64,000 bases of DNA. Source: Micrococcus endophyticus. Its GTDB lineage: Bacteria > Actinomycetota > Actinomycetes > Actinomycetales > Micrococcaceae. This document shows, one piece after another, positions 1-7,073 of this stretch (position 1 is its first letter; every line of letters starts with the position of its first letter). The translations under genes were made by a program, and so were the position numbers. Where the stretch lies: positions 310,001 to 374,000 of the forward strand of contig NZ_JACHMW010000001.1 of assembly GCF_014205115.1 (NCBI RefSeq), in the 5' to 3' direction. Below the pieces are notes generated by a model, which worked only from the letters and a program-made list of their open reading frames with translations, did no database searches and was not told the DNA's origin.

Positions 1-863
1 TGCCAGAGCAGGACCCGGGCGTCCCGCAGCGTCTCCGCGGTGTTGCCGCCCAGTGGCAGGCGGGGGTTCCACATCGGCATCCGCTCCAGCTCGATCCCCA
101 TCGCCCGGCCCGTGTTGCGGCCGAGGTGCTGGTCCGGGAAGAAGAGCACCCGCTGGGCGCGCTCGAAGGCCCACTCGAGCACGGCGGAGGCGTTGGACGA
201 GGTGCACACGATGCCCCCGCGCTCGCCCACGAAGCCCTTGAGGGCGGCAGAGCAGTTCATGTAGGTCACCGGCAGCAGCGGCACCCGGCCGTCCGCGTCC
301 GGCTCGGTGCCGTACACCTCCTCGAGCTGCTCCCACGCGTCCTGGACGGAGTCGAGGTCCGCCATGTCCGCCATGGAGCAGCCTGCGGCGAGGTTCGGCA
401 GGATCACGGCCTGCTCCGGGGTGGAGAGCAGGTCCGCGGTCTCGGCCATGAAGTGCACGCCGCAGAACACGATGGCCTCGGCCTCGGGGCGGCCCTGGGA
501 GGCGCGCGCCAGCTGGAACGAGTCGCCCACGAAGTCGGCGTGCTGGACCACCTCGTCGCGCTGGTAGAAGTGGCCGAGCACCACGGCGCGGTCGCCGAGG
601 GCGGCCTTGGCCGCGGCGATGCGCGCGTGCAGCTCCTCGTCCGAGGCCTGCTGGTACTCCTCGGGGATGCGGCCCTGCACGGGGGCGTCCGCTGGGATGG
701 CGTCGTCCTGGGACGCGCCGGGGCCGTAGGCGGGCAGGCCGGCGTCGAAGGCCCAGGGGCCCGTGGTCAGGTCGGACGAGCAGGCGGAGCCGCGGGCGGG
801 GTCCCGGGCGACGAGGGTCAGGGTGCGGGCCACCGAGGCGGTGGTCTCGGGCGTGGCGGTCAT
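1..863 (-). CDS. nadA: Quinolinate synthase NadA (C-terminal part beyond the window)
   Basis: Makes quinolinate from iminoaspartate and dihydroxyacetone phosphate in de novo NAD synthesis; the family is cytoplasmic and carries an oxygen-sensitive [4Fe-4S] cluster. The visible 287 residues start at the ATG ending at 863. NadA-type motifs can be read: LGHFYQRDEV, CGVHFMAETA, YMNCSAALKG (a cluster cysteine), TSSNASAVLEWAF and FFPDQHLGRN. The C-terminal part, with the other cluster cysteines, lies off the left edge. The start overlaps the nrtR stop by 4 bp (ATGA), so the two are translationally coupled and probably co-repressed when NAD is plentiful. nadB and nadC would be expected next, outside the window (inference). 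Confidence 0.95.
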   Translation of the reverse strand, partial: MTATPETTASVARTLTLVARDPARGSACSSDLTTGPWAFDAGLPAYGPGASQDDAIPADAPVQGRIPEEYQQASDEELHARIAAAKAALGDRAVVLGHFYQRDEVVQHADFVGDSFQLARASQGRPEAEAIVFCGVHFMAETADLLSTPEQAVILPNLAAGCSMADMADLDSVQDAWEQLEEVYGTEPDADGRVPLLPVTYMNCSAALKGFVGERGGIVCTSSNASAVLEWAFERAQRVLFFPDQHLGRNTGRAMGIELERMPMWNPRLPLGGNTAETLRDARVLLW

Positions 864-1597
864 GAGAGGTCTCCTGGATCGTCAGGGGCGGCCGGCGGCG
901 GGGCGCCGTCGGCGGGTCGGTAGCGATAGAGCTTGGGCGGGCGGTGCCGGGTGCCGGCGCGGACCTCGCCGGTCTCCTCGAGCACCCCGGTGGCGAGGGT
1001 GGCCCGGCGGAAGTTGGCGGCGTCGAGGGTGCGGCCGAGGACGGCCTCGTGCACGGCGCGCAGCTCGGCGAGCGTGAAGGAGGGGCCGAGCAGGGCGTGC
1101 GCAACGCCGGCCCGCGGCAGGTCCGCGCGCAGGCGCGCCACGGCCGCGGTCAGGATCTCGGCATGGTCGAACGCCATCGCGGGGGGCGCGTCGGCCCGCT
1201 GCCAGCGCACGTGGACGCCGGCGGGCAGCCCCGCGACGTCGAGGCCGCCGCTGTAGGACGGGGCCGCGCCGTCGTCGTCGAGGGCGGGGCTGAGGGCCCA
1301 GTGGGCCACCGTGAGCACGCGGCCGGTGGGGGAGCGGTCCACGGCGCCGAAGGCGGCCAGCTGTTCGAGGCGCCGGACGGGGCCCGGGACGGTCTCGGCC
1401 GCCACCCGGGCGGCGGCGTCGGCGAGCTCCTCGTCGGCGGCGAGCCAGGTGCCCGGCAGCGCCCACCGGTCCAGGAACGGCTCGCGCATCCGCGGCACGA
1501 GGGCCACATGCAGGCGGGGCGCCCCGGAGGCGTCCGCGCGCACGCCGAAGACGGCCGTGGAGACGGCCACGGTGACGCGGGCCTCGGGTGCGGGCAC
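860..1597 (-). CDS. nrtR: NrtR-family Nudix-related transcriptional regulator of NAD biosynthesis
   Basis: A 245-residue protein with an N-terminal Nudix-like domain (about residues 8-150) and a C-terminal winged-helix region ending in a PPKLYRYRP motif, the NrtR layout. The Nudix box around LPGTWLAADEELADAAARV lacks the REUXEE glutamates, so it probably senses an NAD-derived ligand such as ADP-ribose instead of hydrolysing it. That role is known for the NrtR family; the ligand here is inferred. It is the first gene of an nrtR-nadA operon and starts at GTG with a GAGGAG ribosome-binding site. Two 11-bp palindromes upstream are candidate operators for autoregulation. The N-terminal domain alone could be mistaken for a Nudix hydrolase. 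Confidence 0.85.
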   Translation of the reverse strand: MPAPEARVTVAVSTAVFGVRADASGAPRLHVALVPRMREPFLDRWALPGTWLAADEELADAAARVAAETVPGPVRRLEQLAAFGAVDRSPTGRVLTVAHWALSPALDDDGAAPSYSGGLDVAGLPAGVHVRWQRADAPPAMAFDHAEILTAAVARLRADLPRAGVAHALLGPSFTLAELRAVHEAVLGRTLDAANFRRATLATGVLEETGEVRAGTRHRPPKLYRYRPADGAPPPAAPDDPGDLS

Positions 1598-1634
1598 GGC
1601 GGACTCCTCGGGAGGGACCGGCGGGGATGTTCTG

Positions 1635-1679
1635 GTCAGTATGACACTCTTCTCCGCGTGCAGAAAACGTCGGTATGAC
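1635..1679. promoter_or_regulatory. Two GTCNGTATGAC palindromes, candidate NrtR operators
   Basis: GTCAGTATGAC at 1635-1645 and GTCGGTATGAC at 1669-1679 lie 34 bp apart start to start, about three helical turns, between nrtR and the divergent hydrolase gene. On the minus strand the first copy contains CATACT, a plausible -10 for nrtR. Their position fits autoregulation by NrtR. Assignment to NrtR is inference. Confidence 0.5.
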
Positions 1680-1715
1680 CATAAGTGATCAGGGGTCGCC
1701 CCGCCGCCTGCCCGT

Positions 1716-1721
1716 TAGCCT
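1716..1721 (+). promoter_or_regulatory. -10 box TAGCCT of a leaderless start
   Basis: TAGCCT ends 7 nt before the GTG at 1729, placing the transcript start at or next to the start codon. This chooses GTG 1729 over the upstream ATG at 1675. Confidence 0.55.
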
Positions 1722-1728
1722 GGAGCGC

Positions 1729-2571
1729 GTGAGCACCCCTGACCCCTCCGCATCCGCCGCCCCCTCCGACGCCGCCCTCGCCTCCGACGTGATCGGCGAC
1801 GGGCCGCACCGCGTCGCCTTCCTCCACGGCCTCATGGGCCGGGGCAGGAACTTCACGGGCCCGGCCAAGGCGCTCGCGGACGACTTCACGGTGGAGCTCC
1901 TCGACCTGCCGGACCACGGCCGGTCCCCCTGGACGGACCGGGTGGACTACCAGGAGATCGCGGACCGGGTGGCGGAGCACCTGCGGGCCGGCCTGGCCGC
2001 GGACGGCCCGGTGCACGTGCTCGGCCACTCGATGGGCGGCAAGGTCGCCATGGTGCTGGCCCTGCGCCACCCGGACCTCGTGGACCGCCTGATCGTGGAG
2101 GACATCTCCCCGCGGCTGTCCCCGCAGGCCACCGACGAGTTCGTGCACCTGCTCGGCACCATGCTGCGCATGGATCTGGACTCCTACGAGTCCCGCGCCG
2201 AGGCGGACGCGGCGATGGCCGAGCACGTGCACGACGCGCGGGTGCGCGGCTTCCTGCTCCAGAACCTGCGCCGCGAGGGCGGCCGGTTCGCGTGGCAGCC
2301 CAACGTGGCCATGCTCTTCGAGCATCTGGAGGCGGTCGGCTCCTTCCCGGACCCGGCGGCGCCGGAGGACCCGGACCGCGTGTTCGACCGCCCGGTGCTG
2401 TGGCTGGCGGGCGCGAACTCCGACTACGTGCGGGACGAGGACGTGCCCCGCATGAAGGACCTGTTCCCGCGCGTCGTCCGGGTCACGGTCCGCGACGCGG
2501 GGCACTGGCTCCACGCGGACCAGCCGGAGGCGTTCGTCTCGGCCGTGCGCACGTTCCTCACGGCGGACTGA
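1729..2571 (+). CDS. Alpha/beta-hydrolase fold esterase (YbfF-like)
   Basis: A 280-residue cytoplasmic hydrolase. The nucleophile elbow GHSMGG places the catalytic serine at residue 101. An oxyanion-side FLHGLMGRGRNF motif lies near residue 33, an acid residue is likely in the LAGANSDYV strand, and the catalytic histidine is in DAGHWLHADQ near the C-terminus. This fits the YbfF/MhpC-like esterase group; the substrate is unknown. GTG 1729 is preferred because the TAGCCT box sits 7 nt upstream, whereas the ATG at 1675 would lie inside the second candidate NrtR palindrome. The downstream DUF429 gene starts 4 bp after its stop, so the two probably share a transcript. Confidence 0.85.
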   Translation: MSTPDPSASAAPSDAALASDVIGDGPHRVAFLHGLMGRGRNFTGPAKALADDFTVELLDLPDHGRSPWTDRVDYQEIADRVAEHLRAGLAADGPVHVLGHSMGGKVAMVLALRHPDLVDRLIVEDISPRLSPQATDEFVHLLGTMLRMDLDSYESRAEADAAMAEHVHDARVRGFLLQNLRREGGRFAWQPNVAMLFEHLEAVGSFPDPAAPEDPDRVFDRPVLWLAGANSDYVRDEDVPRMKDLFPRVVRVTVRDAGHWLHADQPEAFVSAVRTFLTAD

Positions 2572-2575
2572 GGCG

Positions 2576-3406
2576 GTGCGTGCGCCCGCCGCGCCGGTGC
2601 GGATCGCCGGCGTGGACCTCGCGGCCGCGCCGGAGCGCACCGGCTGGGCTGTCCTGGAGCTGACGGCGCTGCCGTCCCCGGACGGCAGGGGTGCGTCCGG
2701 GCGGCTGGCGGCGGCGGGCCGCGGCCTCGACGACGGCGCCCTCCTGGACCTGCTGGCGTCGACCGCGCTCACCGGCGTGGACGTGCCCGTCGGCTGGCCG
2801 GCGCCCTTCCGCGCGCTTCTCGACGGCGCACGCGACCCCGATGGCGGCGCCCTCGGCGCGGGCGGCCCCGCATGGCGCCGGGAGATGACCCTGCGGGAGA
2901 CGGACCACGCCGTCACCGCGCGGACCGGCCTGCGGCCGCTGTCCGTGGCGGCGGACAGGATCGCCCATCCCGCCCTGCGGTGGGCCGCCGTGGCCGCCGA
3001 GGGACGCCGTCGGAGGCTGGCGCTGCCGCTCGAGGGCCCCGTGGCCGACCCCGTGCCGGAGGGCGGCGCCGCCCGGGCGTGCGAGGTGTATCCGGCCGGC
3101 ACGCTGCACGTGTGGGGGCTGCCCCACCGCGGCTACAAGGCGTCCGCGAGGGAGCCGGGGTCGGGCGTGCGCGCGGCGATCTTCGCCGGCGTCGAGGCGA
3201 GGCACCCCGGCGTGGACCTCTCCGCCGGCCACGCGGCCGCCCTCGCCTCGGACGACGTGCTGGACGCCGTCGTCGCCGCCCTGTCCGCCGCGTGGGCGGC
3301 CGGGGGAGCGGCCCGCGGCCCGGCCCCCGGCCGCCAGCGCGAGCTCGCGGCCGCCGAGGGGTGGATCTGGCTGCCGGAGACGGACGGGGCGGGCCGGTCG
3401 AGGTGA
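2576..3406 (+). CDS. DUF429 family protein
   Basis: A 276-residue protein of the DUF429 family, whose members have a predicted RNase H-like fold. Visible family features are GVDLA near the N-terminus, GVDVPVGWP near residue 63, the CEVYPAGTLHVWG block near residue 164 and a C-terminal SDDVLDAVVAALSAAW helix. The biochemical activity is not established. It starts at GTG 4 bp after the hydrolase stop, consistent with a two-gene operon. Its stop codon lies in the loop and arm of a strong hairpin. Nothing suggests truncation. Confidence 0.75.
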   Translation: MRAPAAPVRIAGVDLAAAPERTGWAVLELTALPSPDGRGASGRLAAAGRGLDDGALLDLLASTALTGVDVPVGWPAPFRALLDGARDPDGGALGAGGPAWRREMTLRETDHAVTARTGLRPLSVAADRIAHPALRWAAVAAEGRRRRLALPLEGPVADPVPEGGAARACEVYPAGTLHVWGLPHRGYKASAREPGSGVRAAIFAGVEARHPGVDLSAGHAAALASDDVLDAVVAALSAAWAAGGAARGPAPGRQRELAAAEGWIWLPETDGAGRSR

Positions 3407-3418
3407 CCGGCCCGCCCC
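3386..3418. terminator. Hairpin terminator, 14-bp perfect stem
   Basis: The arms 3386-3399 and 3405-3418 are perfectly complementary with loop GAGGT. It spans the DUF429 stop codon and sits between convergent genes, so it may stop transcription both ways. There is no U-tract, as in the other hairpins of this window. Confidence 0.7.
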
Positions 3419-3440
3419 GGGGCGTTCGTGCGGTGGCGCG

Positions 3441-4382
3441 TCAGTGCGCCAGGGTGTCCTTCTTGCCGCGCAGGCGGTTGACCACGAGGACCACGCCGAG
3501 GGCGAGCGAGCCCCAGATCAGGCCCCACAGGGCGGAGGTCAGGGTCTCCACGAGCCAGGCCACGAAGCCGCCGGCCGCCTCCACGGCGTGGACGATCCCG
3601 TGCTGGACGTCGTAGGGCCACGGCACGCCCAGGGCGGCGAGCTCGACGAGCACGATGTGGCCGCCCACCCAGAGCATGGCCACGGTGCCGATCACGGTGA
3701 TCGCGGTCAGCACGTGGGGCATGGCCTTGACCAGGCCGGCGCCGAACCTGCGGCCTCCCGCGGTGCGCCCGTTCTCCGTCATGTGCAGGCCCACGTCGTC
3801 CATCTTCACGATCAGCGCGACGGCGCCGTAGACCACGGCGGTGATCAGGATGGCCACGACCACGAGGATCACGGCCTTGAGCCAGAAGCCGACGTCGGCC
3901 ACCTCGTTCATGGAGATGACCATGATCTCGGCGGAGAGGATGAAGTCGGTGGTGATCGCGCCGCGGACCACCTTGTCCTCCGCCTCGGGGCCCTTCTCCA
4001 CGGCCGGCTCGTCGTGCTCGGGGGAGTGCCCGGTGAGCTTGCCCCACACCTTGTGGGCGCCCTCGTATGCGAGGTAGGTGCCGCCGGCCAGCAGCAGCCA
4101 CGGCAGCACCCACGGCGCCAGCCAGTCCAGCAGCAGCAGCGCCGGGAGGATGAACAGCAGCTTGTTGCGCAGCGAGCCCTTGGTGATGCGCCAGATCATG
4201 GGCAGCTCGCGGTTCGCCGCGGCGCCGGCCATGTACTGCGGGGTGACGGCGGCGTCGTCCACCACCACGCCGGCCGCCTTCGCGGACGCCCTCGCGGCGC
4301 CGGCTGCGACGTCGTCCACGCTCGCGGCGGCGAGGCGGGCGAGGGCGGCGACGTCGTCGAGCAGAGCGACCAGACCGCTCAT
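3441..4382 (-). CDS. DUF808 (YedI-like) inner-membrane protein
   Basis: A 313-residue polytopic membrane protein. The N-terminus MSGLVALLDDVAALARLAA and the following KAAGVVVDDAAVTPQYM segment are the hallmark of DUF808/YedI proteins. About six hydrophobic segments can be read: near LLFILPALLLLDWLAPWVL, LLLAGGTYLAYEGA, two in the middle (FWLKAVILVVVAILITAVV; VLTAITVIGTVAMLWVGGH), and LVETLTSALWGLIWG with the last helix. Function is unknown; a transport role has been proposed for the family but not proven. It starts at ATG with an AGGAGGA ribosome-binding site. It is a single gene, separated from the upstream ferritin remnant by a terminator hairpin. Confidence 0.85.
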   Translation of the reverse strand: MSGLVALLDDVAALARLAAASVDDVAAGAARASAKAAGVVVDDAAVTPQYMAGAAANRELPMIWRITKGSLRNKLLFILPALLLLDWLAPWVLPWLLLAGGTYLAYEGAHKVWGKLTGHSPEHDEPAVEKGPEAEDKVVRGAITTDFILSAEIMVISMNEVADVGFWLKAVILVVVAILITAVVYGAVALIVKMDDVGLHMTENGRTAGGRRFGAGLVKAMPHVLTAITVIGTVAMLWVGGHIVLVELAALGVPWPYDVQHGIVHAVEAAGGFVAWLVETLTSALWGLIWGSLALGVVLVVNRLRGKKDTLAH

Positions 4383-4428
4383 GGTTCCTCCTGGGACGTG
4401 GGACGACGCCTCGGGACGCCGACGCGCG

Positions 4429-4467
4429 AAGGGCGCGCGGGTCGAGCATATCGACCCGCGCGCCCTT
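4429..4467. terminator. Hairpin terminator, 17-bp perfect stem
   Basis: The arms 4429-4445 and 4451-4467 pair perfectly around a 5-nt loop. It lies just downstream of the ferritin-like remnant and upstream of DUF808, both on the minus strand, and so separates their transcription. Confidence 0.75.
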
Positions 4468-4498
4468 CAGAGAGGCGGCGTGGCCTCCCGGTGCGGGA

Positions 4499-4798
4499 TC
4501 AGGCCGGCTCGGTGGTCTCCGTCGGGCGGGAGGACAGGCGCGTGTCCATGCGCAGCAGGCCCGAGCCGTCGTCGCCCACCAGCTCGAGCTGGCCGACGAT
4601 CTCGGAGACCGTGGCCTCCTCCTCGATCTGCTCCTCGAGGAACCAGTTCAGCAGCGGCCGCGAGCTGAGGTCGCCGGCGGCGTCCGTGGCCCGGTAGAGC
4701 TCGCGGATGGACTCCGAGACCTTCTTCTCGTGGGCGAGGGCGGCGCGGAAGATCTCCAGGGCGGAGAGGTCCGCGTCCACGGCGGTGACGCCGGTCAC
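4499..4798 (-). pseudogene. 5'-truncated ferritin, C-terminal half only
   Basis: The 99 residues match the C-terminal half of bacterial ferritin: ALEIFRAALAHEKKVSESI, RELYRATDAAG, RPLLNWFLEEQIEEEATV and SEIVGQLELVGDDG are typical of helices C and D. Bacterial ferritins are about 160-175 residues. Helices A and B, with most ferroxidase ligands, are missing. The only possible in-frame start nearby is GTG 4798; upstream the frame hits TAG at 4826-4828 after an alanine-rich stretch, and the neighbouring frames show no ferritin-like sequence. The remaining sequence is undamaged and still has its terminator, so the loss looks recent, or a short protein is still made. The breakpoint lies at the promoter of the divergent PACE gene. 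Confidence 0.75.
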
Positions 4799-4826
4799 CG
4801 GATTCGCCGCCGCCGCGGCCGATGCC

Positions 4827-4832
4827 TAGGCT
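4827..4832 (+). promoter_or_regulatory. -10 box TAGGCT of a leaderless start
   Basis: TAGGCT ends 7 nt before GTG 4840 and defines the start of the PACE gene. Confidence 0.6.
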
Positions 4833-4839
4833 GAGCGCC

Positions 4840-5388
4840 GTGTCCGAGACCCTCACCATCGCCCCGCGTCCCGACGACGCCCCCTCCGTGCCGTCGTCGT
4901 CCTCCGACGCGCCCCGGTGCCCCGGGGGCCGCCGCGCCCTGGTGAGGCGGCGGGTGTTCCGCTCACCGCTGCAGCGACGGATCGTCTACGCGGTGGTCTT
5001 CGAGCTGCTGGCCATCCTCTTCACCACCGGGATCCTGGCCGCGTTCGGCAACTCGGGCGGCTCCTCGCTGGCGGTCGCCGTGGTCTCCTCCACGGTGGCC
5101 CTGCTGTGGAACATCGCTTTCAACTCGATGTTCGAGGCGTTCGAGCGACGCGCGGGCATCACCGGCCGGCCGTGGTGGCTGCGGGCGCTGCACGCCGTCG
5201 CCTTCGAGGGCGGGCTCATCCTCTTCCTGGTTCCGGCCGTCGCGCTCATCCTGGGCGTGGGGCTGTGGCAGGCCTTCCTCATCGAGGCTGGGCTGCTCGT
5301 GTTCTTCCTCGTCTACGCCGCCGTGTACGCCTACGCGTTCGACTCGGTGTTCGGCCTGCCGGACTCGGCCGCCGGCGCCACGCGCTGA
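4840..5388 (+). CDS. PACE-family (BTP domain) multidrug efflux protein
   Basis: A 182-residue membrane protein with two tandem bacterial transmembrane pair domains, as in the AceI chlorhexidine exporter family. All four PACE signatures are visible: FE in helix 1 (VVFELLAI, Glu55, the proton-coupling position in AceI), WNIAFNSMFEAFERR after helix 2, RALHAVAFEGG at helix 3, and YAAVYAYAFDSVFG after helix 4. An extra Ser/Pro-rich N-terminus of about 40 residues precedes the first helix. The family exports biocides and short diamines in proteobacteria; the substrate here is unknown. GTG 4840 is chosen from the leaderless TAGGCT box. The gene directly abuts the truncated ferritin, divergently oriented. 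Confidence 0.85.
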   Translation: MSETLTIAPRPDDAPSVPSSSSDAPRCPGGRRALVRRRVFRSPLQRRIVYAVVFELLAILFTTGILAAFGNSGGSSLAVAVVSSTVALLWNIAFNSMFEAFERRAGITGRPWWLRALHAVAFEGGLILFLVPAVALILGVGLWQAFLIEAGLLVFFLVYAAVYAYAFDSVFGLPDSAAGATR

Positions 5389-5499
5389 CCCCCACCGCCT
5401 TGCGCGGGGACGCTGCCACGCACTGAGGCCCACACGCGCGGGCGGACTGTCTGCGCCGCGGGGCAGTGCTGTCGGTCCCGAGGGGAGCGCCGCGGCCCG

Positions 5500-6393
5500 T
5501 TAGAGGCCCAGGAACTCCCGGATCGCCGGCATCTCCCGGCGCACCTGCGCCAGGCCGAGCTCATGGGCGGCCGCCAGCTTCGCCACGGAGCGCTCGCCGT
5601 TGGAGACCGGCATGGACTCCGGGACGAACAGGTACGCCCGCCCCTGCCGCTCCATCTCGAAGAGGCGCTCGCGGGTCTCGTTGTAGCGGCGCCACCGGCT
5701 GATCAGGGCCTCGGCCACCGCGGGATAGCGGCGGAAGGTGCGCTGGTAGAAGGCCGGGAACCGCTCCGGCCGCTTCACGTAGGAGCGCTCGCGCGTCATC
5801 ACCACGAACAGCTTCTCGAAGCCGGCCTCCTCGGCGGCCGTGACCGGGATGCCGCCGTCCACGCCGAGCGCACCGTCCACGAACACCGTGCCCTCGGCGT
5901 GCACGGGCGGCATGAGCACGGGCATGGTGGAGGAGGCCCGCACCCGCACCATGAGGTCGGCCAGCGTGCCCATGTCCGAGCGGTCCCACCAGCGGGTCTG
6001 CCCGGTCACCGCGTCGAATCCGACCAGGACGAGCCGGGCGGGGTTCGCCTGGAACGTCGCGAAGTCGTAGGGCAGGTCCGCCTCGGGCAGGCCGGCGTGC
6101 TCGTAGATGTACTCCGCGTTGAACAGCCCCTTGCCGCGGACGAAGCTCAGCCAGTTGCCGAAGCGCGGGTCGTCCGCGAAGTCCACGAAGGAGCGGCGGG
6201 CACGCTCGGGATCGCGTGCCAGGTAGTTCACGGAGTTCGAGGAGCCGGCGGAGATGCCGGCCACGAAGTCCACGTGGATCCGCTCGCGCAGCAGCTCGGC
6301 CACCACGGCCGAGGTCAGGGAGGCGCGCATGCCGCCGCCCTCGAACAGCAGCGCGGTGTCCGTGACGTTGGACGTCAGGGGAGTTCGCATCAT
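5500..6393 (-). CDS. Patatin-like phospholipase (YjjU/RssA-like)
   Basis: A 297-residue patatin-fold serine hydrolase. The glycine-rich oxyanion motif LLFEGGGMRA (residues 15-24), the nucleophile GISAGS with Ser48, and the partner aspartate in GALGVDGGIP (about residue 179) form the expected Ser-Asp dyad. It lacks a signal peptide and is presumably cytoplasmic. This group probably acts on acyl lipids; the substrate is unknown. The tandem ATG ATG at 6393/6390 follows a GAGAGGGG ribosome-binding site, so either start is possible. A TAGGAT box at 6456-6461 could serve as its -10. No neighbour shares its strand closely, so it is likely monocistronic. Confidence 0.88.
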   Translation of the reverse strand: MMRTPLTSNVTDTALLFEGGGMRASLTSAVVAELLRERIHVDFVAGISAGSSNSVNYLARDPERARRSFVDFADDPRFGNWLSFVRGKGLFNAEYIYEHAGLPEADLPYDFATFQANPARLVLVGFDAVTGQTRWWDRSDMGTLADLMVRVRASSTMPVLMPPVHAEGTVFVDGALGVDGGIPVTAAEEAGFEKLFVVMTRERSYVKRPERFPAFYQRTFRRYPAVAEALISRWRRYNETRERLFEMERQGRAYLFVPESMPVSNGERSVAKLAAAHELGLAQVRREMPAIREFLGL

Positions 6394-6455
6394 GGCCCCT
6401 CTCTGTTCGCCGTCCGCCGAACGGAGCGCCCGGGGCGCATCGTTCGGCCGCGCCC

Positions 6456-6461
6456 ATCCTA
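6456..6461 (-). promoter_or_regulatory. Candidate -10 box TAGGAT for the patatin gene
   Basis: Minus-strand TAGGAT would start a transcript with a leader of about 55 nt containing the GAGAGGGG ribosome-binding site. No convincing -35 was seen. Confidence 0.35.
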
Positions 6462-6558
6462 GGGGCAGGCGGGCCCGGCGTCGTGGACGAGGCTCGGCGG
6501 AGGGCCGGGAGACTGCTCACGCTGCCGCCCGCGCCAGGAGCCTCCCACCCCCACCGCA

Positions 6559-6564
6559 TAGGCT
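6559..6564 (+). promoter_or_regulatory. -10 box TAGGCT of a leaderless start
   Basis: TAGGCT ends 6 nt before the tpx ATG at 6571, and no ribosome-binding site is present between them. Confidence 0.6.
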
Positions 6565-6570
6565 GTCCCC

Positions 6571-7071
6571 ATGGCCACGACCCACATGAAGAGCACCCCC
6601 GTCCAGACCGTCGGCGACCTGCCCGAGGTGGGCGCCCCCGCCCCGGACTTCACCCTCACCGGCGCGGACCTGTCCCCGGTGACCCTGCAGGAGCTGCGCG
6701 GGCGCCGCGTGATCCTCAACGTGTTCCCCTCGCTGGACACCGGCGTGTGCGCCGCCTCCGTCCGCGAGTTCAACTCCCGCGCCACGGACCTGGAGGACAC
6801 CACCGTCCTCGCCGTCTCCGCGGACCTGCCCTTCGCGGCGGCCCGCTTCTGCTCCGCCGAGGGCATCGAGAACGTCCGCTCCGGCTCCGTGTTCCGCTCC
6901 TCCTTCGGGGACGACTACGGGGTGACCATGGTGGACGGCCCGCTCGAGGGCCTGCTCGCGCGCGCCGTCGTCGTGGTGGACGCGGAGGGCGTGGTCCGCC
7001 ACGCCCAGCTGGTCCCCGAGATCACCGAGGAGCCGGACTACGAGGCCGCCCTGGCGGCCGCGCAGGCCTGA
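6571..7071 (+). CDS. tpx: Thiol peroxidase Tpx (atypical 2-Cys peroxiredoxin)
   Basis: Reduces hydrogen peroxide and lipid hydroperoxides in the cytoplasm using thioredoxin. The 166-residue length is normal. The peroxidatic cysteine is Cys60 in SLDTGVCAAS and the resolving cysteine is Cys94 in ARFCSAEGI, the 34-residue spacing typical of Tpx. The N-terminal PVQTVGDLPEVG and the VSADLPFA block also fit. It appears leaderless. The HtrA-like protease gene starts 3 bp after its stop, so both may be read from one transcript as a small stress-response pair (inference). Confidence 0.95.
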   Translation: MATTHMKSTPVQTVGDLPEVGAPAPDFTLTGADLSPVTLQELRGRRVILNVFPSLDTGVCAASVREFNSRATDLEDTTVLAVSADLPFAAARFCSAEGIENVRSGSVFRSSFGDDYGVTMVDGPLEGLLARAVVVVDAEGVVRHAQLVPEITEEPDYEAALAAAQA

Positions 7072-7073
7072 GC

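Noticed and set aside
126-923. A 265-codon plus-strand frame over nadA
   Set aside because: It is antisense to nadA motifs and has no domain or ribosome-binding site.
4467-4859. Frame possibly restoring the ferritin N-terminus
   Set aside because: The adjacent-frame translation (Arg/Gly/Pro-rich) shows no ferritin helix A/B sequence, so the truncation is not a simple frameshift.
5389-5499. Terminator or small RNA between the PACE and patatin genes
   Set aside because: No clear inverted repeat or promoter could be identified in the 111 bp.
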